This document shows positions 57,891 through 64,000 of a DNA stretch of 64,000 nt, one piece after another (the first letter of the stretch is position 1; every line of letters starts with the position of its first letter). Below the pieces are notes generated by a model. It did no database searches and was not told where the DNA came from. It saw nothing but the letters and a program-made list of their open reading frames with translations. Origin of the DNA: Vibrio viridaestus. GTDB lineage: Bacteria; Pseudomonadota; Gammaproteobacteria; Enterobacterales; Vibrionaceae. A program made the position numbers and the translations under genes. The stretch spans positions 310,001 to 374,000 of the forward strand of contig NZ_RJVQ01000003.1 in the NCBI RefSeq assembly GCF_003856525.1. The letters run 5' to 3'.

Positions 57891-58163
57891 ATGGAGCAAT
57901 TAGAGTTTTTTGATGTACCAAGCCCTTGTGTAAGAGTCTGTACTGTGGACGAAAAAGGCTATTGTCAAGGGTGTATGCGTAATAGGCAGGAGCGCTTTAA
58001 TTGGTTAAATATGACGACAGAGGAAAAACTGAATGTCATTAAATTGTGTCAGCGCCGATACAGAAGAAAACGCATGGAACAGCTCAATATTAAAAAACCG
58101 TCGGAAATAATCCCAACGGCTTCTGATGCTTCTGATAATGATCAACAACCAGAATTGTTTTAG
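57891..58163 (+). CDS. DUF1289 family protein
   Basis: The 90-aa protein has the DUF1289 signature SPCVRVCTVDEKGYCQGCMR with four Cys, likely binding iron or zinc, then FNWLNMTTEEK and a basic stretch RRYRRKR. Function unknown, with wide conservation in proteobacteria. It lies divergent from the META lipoprotein. Confidence 0.82.
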   Translation: MEQLEFFDVPSPCVRVCTVDEKGYCQGCMRNRQERFNWLNMTTEEKLNVIKLCQRRYRRKRMEQLNIKKPSEIIPTASDASDNDQQPELF

Positions 58164-58173
58164 CTCCGATAGA

Positions 58174-58401
58174 TTATTTCCATCGGTCACTGACCCAGCC
58201 ACCTGATTTTTCATCAAAGTGAGCACCATTGAAGCTTCTTTTCATTTCGGGTTTGACTTCTTTCTTAGGCTTGTCCACTAGTAGATGTTTGATGTAGTCC
58301 GCCATAGGGTCTGTGTCACTCACATTTTGATCGTGGTGCTGATTTCGAGTAGCAACTTCTTTAATCATTTGTAGACGATATGCGGAACTAGAGCGCTTCA
58401 T
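58174..58401 (-). CDS. Uncharacterised basic 75-aa protein
   Basis: The protein begins MKRSSSAYRLQMIKEVATRNQ and is basic and hydrophilic, without cysteines, a signal peptide or a membrane segment. An AGGAGG ribosome-binding site lies 8 nt before the ATG, which argues strongly for translation. I recognise no family. It is convergent with DUF1289 and upstream of the sulfatase gene on the same strand. Confidence 0.65.
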   Translation of the reverse strand: MKRSSSAYRLQMIKEVATRNQHHDQNVSDTDPMADYIKHLLVDKPKKEVKPEMKRSFNGAHFDEKSGGWVSDRWK

Positions 58402-58534
58402 TCTTGACCTCCTATTGATAACGAACCCTATAAAAATTAGGCCTAAATAAGAAGTTGGTCAATGTAGTTTCGTTGGTACTTTTTTGACGTATATTAAATA
58501 TCAATAAGATACAGAAATATTATTATTTTTAAGT

Positions 58535-58563
58535 AAAAAAGCCATACCTCAGAGGTATGGCTT
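58535..58563 (-). terminator. Terminator after the LTA-synthase-family gene
   Basis: Perfect 12-bp stem AAGCCATACCTC / GAGGTATGGCTT with six T residues following on the minus strand. Confidence 0.9.
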
Positions 58564-58590
58564 CAATATCAATAAAATACTGCGTTCAGC

Positions 58591-60549
58591 TTACTTAGCG
58601 ACAGGTTTTTTCTGATAGTTCTCTAATTGGGTGTATAGGTTGTCCTTATACGCAATACTTCCCCACAGAGAAAATGCGTGAGCGTCTTTCAAGGCTTGTT
58701 GGCTCACATCTGCCTCTGTTAACTGTTTTGTCTGGCGATCATAATGAAATGTTTGGGCTTCTTTTTGTGGCTGATAAACGACCACATCATGATTAGCATC
58801 CATCCAAGCGAAAGTATGATCTCTCTGCATCAACGCTCGTTGTTTTTCTATCGGAATATTTTGAGTCATATCATGGCCAATCATTGGAGTATAAGCACTA
58901 ATACCTGCGAGTGATAGGAGTGTCGAAGGCATGTCTAATTGACTGGTCAATCGATCATCTAGCCTAGGCTCAATGCCACCTCCAGTAATGACCGCTGGGA
59001 TATGAAAGTGAGTAATAGGGACAATCTGATCACCGTAGGTTCTTGCGTCATGATCGGCGATTACAAGAAACACCGTATTATCCCAATAATTTGATTTGCG
59101 CGCTTTTGCAAAGAATTCTCCGATAGTGTAATCGGAGTACTTAACCGCATTTTCTCTCGTCGCTGCTGGTTCATTAACGTGAGTGATTTTACCCTCTGGA
59201 TATTCAAAAGGACTATGGTTTGATGAGGTGAATACCAGGCTGAAAAATGGCTTGTTCTCTTTTGTAAATTCAGTGAACTGTTCGTCGGCCTTGTTAAACA
59301 AATCACCGTCACTTGCTCCCCAAGAGCCTACAAATTCGGGATTTTTAAAGCTTGATGCATCCTGGATATTGTTAAATCCATTGCCTAAGAAAAAGCGCCT
59401 CATATTATCAAAATGACTTTCTCCACCATAGATAAACTGAGTGGCATAACCCCGTTTTTTCAACACGTCCGCGATAGTGAAGAAGTTATTTTGGCTTTTC
59501 CCTAGCTTAACGGTTGAGCGGGCTGGGGTTGGAGGAAATCCTGACGTAACAGCCTCTATCCCTCTTACCGAGCGCGTTCCGGTGGCGTATAAGTTGGTAA
59601 ATGCCCAACCAGAGTGTATTAGTTTGTCGATATTCGGTGACAAGTCTTCACCACCTAATGAACTGACAAATTGTGCACCGTGACTTTCAAGCAAAAGAAT
59701 CACAATATTTTTTTGCTTATCTCCGGTAGCTTGATGGTATGCAAGCGTTGGGTACTTATCCGAAACGAAAGCATCAGATTGCAACTCACTTTGCTCTCTA
59801 ATCGTTTCTATCACAGCGGATTTATCCATTTTAGGATACATTTTTAATGCGCTGGCTTCGCTTTCCATCTGTGACATCGCAAAGATGACTGAATATGAAG
59901 AGTTTAACGCCAAATCATTGACCAGTGGATCGGTTGAGAACGAAACCATCGCAGGGTTCATTGGTCTGTGTTCGAGGCTGTTTCTCGCGCCAAGAACGCC
60001 AAGAGCGACTAAGATGACGCCAATAAATGGGCGATAATACCACTTAGGATAAGACAAATTACGGCACCAACGTCCTGTTGCTTTCCACAAATACCAGATG
60101 GTTAATACAGAAACGACTAAACCGATAAATAGCTCGAGCTTGTAACCGCTCCAAAGCATTGAAGAAACTTCTTTCGGATAAATTAGGTATTCAACAAAGA
60201 TTCGGTTGGGACGCAAGTCATATTCAAGGATGTATGGGACAGTTGCTACTTCCATATAGACTAAGAGCCAACCACCAGCAACTAACCAAATTCTTAAAAG
60301 GTAGTGCCAGGCTTTGCCGAGGAAGTGATTCCCAGAAATGACTGAGTGAATTAAAGCGGGCAATATCAGGAGATAGCATAGTGTGGAGATATCGACACGG
60401 AATCCACCAATAAAGAGCTTCATCCACTCCCCAGTCCCGTGTAATCGACTTGATTGCCAAAGAGACAATCCCAACCGAGATAACGTTAGAAATACAATTG
60501 CTAGAATTAAAAATTTAAACAAAGGTGTAAGGTAATTCCGTGTTTTCAT
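58591..60549 (-). CDS. LTA synthase family membrane sulfatase / phosphotransferase
   Basis: 652 aa from ATG 60549 (MKTRNYLTPLFK), with GGAAGG six nt upstream. Five membrane helices in the first 190 residues are followed by a periplasmic alkaline-phosphatase-type domain: metal-binding LLLESHGA, the Thr nucleophile in ATGTRSVRGIE, and a second metal site DHDART. Relatives move phosphoglycerol or phosphoethanolamine onto envelope glycans or lipids (OpgB, LtaS). The substrate is not known. It is monocistronic. Confidence 0.87.
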   Translation of the reverse strand: MKTRNYLTPLFKFLILAIVFLTLSRLGLSLWQSSRLHGTGEWMKLFIGGFRVDISTLCYLLILPALIHSVISGNHFLGKAWHYLLRIWLVAGGWLLVYMEVATVPYILEYDLRPNRIFVEYLIYPKEVSSMLWSGYKLELFIGLVVSVLTIWYLWKATGRWCRNLSYPKWYYRPFIGVILVALGVLGARNSLEHRPMNPAMVSFSTDPLVNDLALNSSYSVIFAMSQMESEASALKMYPKMDKSAVIETIREQSELQSDAFVSDKYPTLAYHQATGDKQKNIVILLLESHGAQFVSSLGGEDLSPNIDKLIHSGWAFTNLYATGTRSVRGIEAVTSGFPPTPARSTVKLGKSQNNFFTIADVLKKRGYATQFIYGGESHFDNMRRFFLGNGFNNIQDASSFKNPEFVGSWGASDGDLFNKADEQFTEFTKENKPFFSLVFTSSNHSPFEYPEGKITHVNEPAATRENAVKYSDYTIGEFFAKARKSNYWDNTVFLVIADHDARTYGDQIVPITHFHIPAVITGGGIEPRLDDRLTSQLDMPSTLLSLAGISAYTPMIGHDMTQNIPIEKQRALMQRDHTFAWMDANHDVVVYQPQKEAQTFHYDRQTKQLTEADVSQQALKDAHAFSLWGSIAYKDNLYTQLENYQKKPVAK

Positions 60550-60564
60550 CATAAGCCTTCCCAA

Positions 60565-61027
60565 AGGCGATTAACCATAATAATCAAGTTGAATATACTT
60601 CCTTACAATTAAGACTCGCTTAAGTTGAGAGATCTTACTGGAAGTTCAAAGGGTTATTTAATGCACAAGAGTATAGCCTAAATACCATAGGTTGATTCAT
60701 AAATATCAAGAAAAGTAACAATTTATCATATAGTTGAAATGAATGGTCTTGTACGATTGATAGGACTTGTCAGAGAGTGAAGACAAAAAGCACCTCCAAT
60801 TGATCTAAGTTGGGGTATTGAATAAAGTTAGTCACTGATAAATGTTCGCTGTGAACTCGGCGCTTTAATTGCTTGGTCATGTTTGGTGTCAATAACGGTA
60901 GGAGGCTTGATCACTTTGAAATGTGAAACATACCACCATTACGACTATAAAAACTTACATAATAATAAATGAAAGTTTTTATAGTTGTATTACTTTCGTG
61001 AAAGAAATAAATGTCATTTTTCATACA
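60565..61027. other. Gene-free boundary region before the lysis module
   Basis: 463 nt with no ORF supported by a ribosome-binding site or family. It separates core chromosome genes from a phage-like module and holds a 12-bp inverted repeat close to the repressor gene. No attachment-site repeat could be confirmed because only one edge of the module is in the window. Confidence 0.5.
60945..60984. repeat. 12-bp inverted repeat beyond the repressor gene
   Basis: CTATAAAAACTT (60945-60956) and AAGTTTTTATAG (60973-60984) are perfect inverted arms around a 16-nt AT-only core. It lies 44 nt past the stop codon of the minus-strand repressor gene and lacks a T-tract. It might be a terminator, or mark the module edge. 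Confidence 0.6.
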
Positions 61028-61690
61028 TTATGATTTAACAACCCTTACACTACAAACCACAGTTCCCAAAATCAAACATGTGTCTTGAATTGGTAGAAAG
61101 CGAATACTTGGAGGATATTCGGGATTTAGAGCCTTAAGCATCACCTTGCCATCAAGTTCCACATACTGTTTAAATGTGGCTTCTTTTGTATCTTCAAGCA
61201 TAGCGATAACATGAGCTCCATTTCTTGGTGTTTTCTGGGTAGGATCAACGAAAATATAGTCTCCAGCAAGATACTCTGTTGCCATGGAGTCACCATTTAC
61301 TTTTAAAACAAACGTTGATGATGAACAGCGAATGGGACAAGCGATATAGTCTATATCATCAACGTTCATTGCTGGGGGCATCTCGGTCCACATTCCAGCT
61401 TGAACCCAGCTTAATAAAGGACATTTCTGCTCAACTGGGGGGCCAGCTTCTATTGACTCTATCGCACCAGAACCGAAAGCCAGCCACTCTGGGCGACATT
61501 TTAGAACACGGCATACAATAAGAAAAACAGAGTCTTTCATACTTTTTTGAACGTCATTCTCGAGGTTCGATACGCTGACACGATTGAAACTAGCATCAGG
61601 TAGCAGTCTTTTAACTTTTGAAACTAACTCCTCTTGCTTTAGACCGAGTTGAGTTCGCCGCCATTCTAATCTCTTTCCAATTGTTTCCAT
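61028..61690 (-). CDS. LexA/CI-like repressor with S24 autoprotease
   Basis: 220 aa: N-terminal XRE-type HTH (RTQLGLKQEELVSKVKRLL region, then SFNRVSVSNLE) and C-terminal S24 peptidase. Autocleavage parts are present: Ala98-Gly99 cleavage site, Ser135 in NGDSMA and the general-base Lys174 in ATFKQY. RecA-stimulated self-cleavage would release repression during DNA damage. GGAAG precedes the ATG. It is divergent from the lysis cassette across a region with repeated operator half-sites. Confidence 0.9.
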   Translation of the reverse strand: METIGKRLEWRRTQLGLKQEELVSKVKRLLPDASFNRVSVSNLENDVQKSMKDSVFLIVCRVLKCRPEWLAFGSGAIESIEAGPPVEQKCPLLSWVQAGMWTEMPPAMNVDDIDYIACPIRCSSSTFVLKVNGDSMATEYLAGDYIFVDPTQKTPRNGAHVIAMLEDTKEATFKQYVELDGKVMLKALNPEYPPSIRFLPIQDTCLILGTVVCSVRVVKS

Positions 61691-61706
61691 AAGCTTCCAA
61701 TTATAA

Positions 61707-61800
61707 ATGTATGTTTTTGTACATTATCTATTTTTTTTATGTATGTTTCCTTAAAAAAAACTTGCCTATTTTCTTACATGTGATGTATGTTTACATACAT
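61707..61800. promoter_or_regulatory. Divergent promoter region with three repressor half-sites
   Basis: ATGTATGTTT occurs three times in the same orientation, at 61707, 61739 and 61783. The third is part of a perfect palindrome, ATGTATGT-TT-ACATACAT (61783-61800). The first is followed by TTGTACAT, a partial inverted arm. A plus-strand TTGCCT -35 (61762) and TATGTT -10 (61786) would place the palindrome on the lysis promoter. The layout resembles a lambda-like operator set. Confidence 0.72.
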
Positions 61801-61923
61801 GCATTCGGTGGTGTGAGCTCATTATCGGATGTGTCGCTAGGATCTGATTGAAATTAATAACTTAATCGTAGTTGCACGAGGTTATTCACTGATAGTGATA
61901 AACACGAGTATGAGGTTTCAAAA

Positions 61924-62223
61924 ATGAGTTCACTTTTTTCTTTGATCAAAGCCACTTCGGCTGGAGCAATTCTTTTCGATAGGGCTACTTTGTCAATCGC
62001 AATGGGTAGTGGTACCACGATGGGCGTAGGCGTAGCTCAGGGCGTAGACAACTACCGCTCAATGCTTGATTCAAGCTTAGTCGAAATTCTTGCCGGGAAT
62101 TTTGTTTGGTATGGAAGTGATATTGCGTTTGTTGTAGGAACTCTTTTATCAACTGCTGGTGTTGCGGTTTCGACGTTGAGATGGTTCCAAGCTCGGCATC
62201 TTTTTAATGGAGAAGACGAATGA
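61924..62223 (+). CDS. Holin candidate of the lysis cassette
   Basis: The 99-aa protein has at least one clear membrane helix (about residues 66-88, SDIAFVVGTLLSTAGVAVSTL) and a weakly hydrophobic Gly-rich stretch (24-42). Its short, charged C-terminus (FNGEDE) and position directly before a lysozyme gene fit a holin. I do not recognise a specific family. GAGG lies 8 nt before the ATG. Its TGA overlaps the lysozyme start (ATGA). Confidence 0.68.
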   Translation: MSSLFSLIKATSAGAILFDRATLSIAMGSGTTMGVGVAQGVDNYRSMLDSSLVEILAGNFVWYGSDIAFVVGTLLSTAGVAVSTLRWFQARHLFNGEDE

Positions 62224-62750
62224 GACCTAACAAATTAATGGGTGCTGTACTGTTTGGTTCGGTGGCTTTAACGGGAGCCATTGAAGGTCTAAGGAATGAC
62301 ACTTATCAAGATATGACAGGTATTCCAACAGCATGTTATGGCGAAACAGAAGGTATTAGCTTAGATGATAGTTTTAGCGATGAAGAGTGCGCGCAGATGC
62401 TTGCAGTTTCTCTAAGTTATCATAATGAACCTTTCGAAGAACTGCATTATCAACTGAAACCTAACATACATATCGCGGTATTAGATTTCACTTACAACTT
62501 AGGGACCAATGCTCTAAGACGATCGACTCTCTATTATAAGTTAAAAAATAAACAATATATTTGTGATGAATTTAATCGTTGGGTTTACGTTGGTGGTAAG
62601 GATTGCAGAGTTAAAAAAAATAACTGTTATGGAATAGTGAAGCGACGAAATATTGAAACGCAATTATGTAAAAACGAAATATCAGTAAAACAAGCATTAT
62701 CAATTATGAATAAATCTAAAACAGATAGGGAGGTAATAGCTCATGACTAA
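62220..62750 (+). CDS. Phage-type lysozyme (GH24) with SAR-like N-terminus
   Basis: The 176-aa endolysin contains the T4-lysozyme triad in its E-x8-D-x5-T spacing: E22, D31 and T37. Residues 6-21 (LMGAVLFGSVALTGAI) form a weakly hydrophobic signal-arrest-release type anchor, so export by Sec and activation upon release are likely, as for P21 R. Six cysteines are present. It cleaves peptidoglycan. Start overlaps the holin stop and its end overlaps the Rz-like gene by 8 nt. Confidence 0.88.
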   Translation: MRPNKLMGAVLFGSVALTGAIEGLRNDTYQDMTGIPTACYGETEGISLDDSFSDEECAQMLAVSLSYHNEPFEELHYQLKPNIHIAVLDFTYNLGTNALRRSTLYYKLKNKQYICDEFNRWVYVGGKDCRVKKNNCYGIVKRRNIETQLCKNEISVKQALSIMNKSKTDREVIAHD

Positions 62751-63075
62751 ATACATTATTATCGGTCTTGTCGTAATCGTTATTTCTATTATTGGGAGTA
62801 TTCTATATCGTTTGGAAACGCTAGCAACTAAAAATGAATATTTAAATCAACAAATAAAAAATGAACAGGTGCAAAATATGGTTAAAGAAAATGTTATTTC
62901 TAAATTAAGTAAAGAAAAAGAATATATGAATGATTTATTTAGTCAAAGGGAGATAAAGGCCAGAGATTTGGAGGTTGGATTAAATGAACAGATTGATTCA
63001 CTTAAAAAACAGCTTGAAGATATTAATTGTAATATTCCTCAATCTGTTACTGAGCAGTTGCAGTCTAATTACTGA
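62743..63075 (+). CDS. Rz-like i-spanin
   Basis: The 110-aa protein has an N-terminal inner-membrane helix (residues 5-22, IIIGLVVIVISIIGSILY) and a long periplasmic coiled coil (30-93), the structure of an i-spanin. It would fuse inner and outer membranes with the o-spanin in the last step of lysis. Assignment rests on order and structure, not on sequence identity. It carries the embedded Rz1-like gene in another frame. Confidence 0.82.
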   Translation: MTKYIIIGLVVIVISIIGSILYRLETLATKNEYLNQQIKNEQVQNMVKENVISKLSKEKEYMNDLFSQREIKARDLEVGLNEQIDSLKKQLEDINCNIPQSVTEQLQSNY

Positions 63076-63265
63076 TCGTCACCCGGTTGTAACAACTGAA
63101 TTTCTATTACCACCAGCTGGTCTAATTGTTCCATGTCAAAAGCCAAAAGTTATCGGTACTTGGCCTAGTGTTATTACCAATGATATACCGAGGCTAAAAT
63201 CCGCATTAGGAAAGTGTGCAAATCAAACACAGGAATACCTAGATTGGATTGAGATGCAAAAGTAA
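62984..63265 (+). CDS. Rz1-like o-spanin lipoprotein, embedded in the Rz gene
   Basis: The 93-aa lipoprotein starts within the Rz-like gene in a different reading frame (overlap of 92 nt). A strong GGAGG lies 10 nt upstream. The signal peptide has lipobox LLSSC (Cys26), and the mature part is proline-containing (RHPVVTTEFLLPPAG). This out-of-frame overlap is the hallmark of Rz/Rz1 pairs. Confidence 0.85.
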   Translation: MNRLIHLKNSLKILIVIFLNLLLSSCSLITDRHPVVTTEFLLPPAGLIVPCQKPKVIGTWPSVITNDIPRLKSALGKCANQTQEYLDWIEMQK

Positions 63266-63285
63266 TAATATTAATAATCAAAAAA

Positions 63286-63291
63286 AGGAGG
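63286..63291 (+). promoter_or_regulatory. Orphan strong ribosome-binding site
   Basis: AGGAGG lies between the o-spanin gene and the next gene, but no ATG, GTG or TTG start follows within 15 nt. It may be a remnant of a lost start codon. Confidence 0.4.
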
Positions 63292-63359
63292 TTTTAAAAA
63301 ATTAACATAAAACGAGTGTAATAAAAAATAAATCATTGTAATACGATAGGAGAATCAAA

Positions 63360-64000
63360 ATGAATGTTATCGAAATTTTAGATAAAAATGACCATGAACT
63401 TGGTAGTGAATATGAGTCTGGTAATACTAGATGGATAGTTACCGATGCAGAAACTCCATTCTCATTGAATGATAATCTCTACTTAAAAGCAATTGGTGAC
63501 GTATATGTAGAAGATTTTAATAATGGTATTCTAACTCAAAGTGAATATGTGGGAAAAGCTCATAGTTATTGCATGGATGCAACAACTAACAACCGGCTAA
63601 TTTTTGATAATGGAATTGATTACACTTTTGAAAAAGAAGATTCGTTTGATATATATGTTGAATCTGGTGGTTGGTATTGTTCTGGGAACTGTAAGTTAAT
63701 TTGGAACGACAGTCCGACATCGGGATATGCAGTTCGTATTAAGGGGCGATTCGATTATGATAGCGAATATGCAAGTAGAGTGAATACATCAAACTTCGAA
63801 CCGTTTAGTGGTTTTACAATAGGAGAGTATAACGCCCAGAGAGAGGGTATTGGTTTACAAATTGGGTATGCTGATTCTCTTACGTCAACTTCGAATGGCG
63901 TTGTGACAAGTAAATTTAAGCTAAGTAGAATAAATATTTTCGACTTTGATGATGTTATTGCATTTTATCCTGGAGTTTGGGCTTGTGAATTAGAGCATGT
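63360..64000 (+). CDS. Unknown protein following the lysis cassette (partial; runs off the window)
   Basis: At least 213 residues, open to the window end. It begins MNVIEILDKNDHELGSEYES after a good AGGAGA ribosome-binding site. It has no signal peptide, no membrane segment and a mixed, Tyr/Asp/Asn-rich sequence with two cysteines (in GWYCSGNC). Codon use is AT-rich like the lysis genes. I do not recognise a family. A cytosolic protein just after a lysis cassette could be released by lysis; tail-associated phage proteins are another possibility. Confidence 0.7.
   Translation, partial: MNVIEILDKNDHELGSEYESGNTRWIVTDAETPFSLNDNLYLKAIGDVYVEDFNNGILTQSEYVGKAHSYCMDATTNNRLIFDNGIDYTFEKEDSFDIYVESGGWYCSGNCKLIWNDSPTSGYAVRIKGRFDYDSEYASRVNTSNFEPFSGFTIGEYNAQREGIGLQIGYADSLTSTSNGVVTSKFKLSRINIFDFDDVIAFYPGVWACELEH

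Noticed and set aside
60565-64000. A complete prophage
   Set aside because: No integrase, replication, terminase, capsid or tail gene is visible in the window; only regulation and lysis functions are present.

Overview
The window is chromosomal DNA from a gammaproteobacterium, most likely a Vibrionaceae member (Vibrio or a close relative). The basis is gene content and order, read without any database search: a TrpR- and attenuation-controlled trp operon, the long (about 368 aa) form of PurC, the sapABCDF-pspF-pspABC block, polB near uvrY(varA)-uvrC-pgsA, and many proteins typical of vibrios (DUF3334, DUF3392, DUF3581, DUF3187, DUF3015, DUF2797, DUF2927). No rRNA, tRNA, CRISPR array, insertion sequence or integrase was found.

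Layout. 1-4.3 kb: the 5' part of trpE (minus strand) with its leader peptide, attenuator and TrpR operator, then divergent rnm, yciO and rluB. 4.4-9 kb: cydC, cydD and trxB on the minus strand (cytochrome bd assembly and thioredoxin reduction). 9.4-18.4 kb: a 2OG-Fe dioxygenase, a 2-hydroxycarboxylate transporter, DUF2797, sanA, DUF3392, NAD-malic enzyme, purC with a PurR box, sulA with a LexA box and small unknown genes. 18.5-25.5 kb: a membrane-anchored J-domain protein, an OmpA-like lipoprotein, DUF2786, a CheX-like protein, ydiJ and a methyltransferase. 25.6-38.5 kb: DUF3581, a hutC without hut enzymes, DUF3187, yciU and yeiP, a nucleotidyltransferase, polB, DUF4105, DUF3015, then uvrY, uvrC and pgsA.

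38.6-48.6 kb: a FetB-like permease, DUF2927, the sap ABC transporter operon, pspF, and the divergent pspABC operon with a sigma-54 promoter, followed by tag. 48.7-60.6 kb: metC, cls, a chemoreceptor, an NSS-family Na+ symporter, an RluA-type pseudouridine synthase with a methyltransferase, small proteins and an LTA-synthase-family membrane sulfatase.

61-64 kb is different in character: a LexA/CI-like self-cleaving repressor, a divergent promoter with repeated operator half-sites, and a compact lysis cassette (holin candidate, SAR-type lysozyme, Rz-like i-spanin with an embedded Rz1-like o-spanin), followed at once by an unknown protein without a signal peptide that runs off the window. From about 62.45 kb the DNA is visibly more AT-rich. 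No phage replication, structural or integration genes lie between repressor and lysis genes. This is the strongest candidate for an unusual system: a damage-inducible lysis module that may belong to a tailocin, a phage satellite or remnant, or a lysis-type (type 10-like) protein release system.
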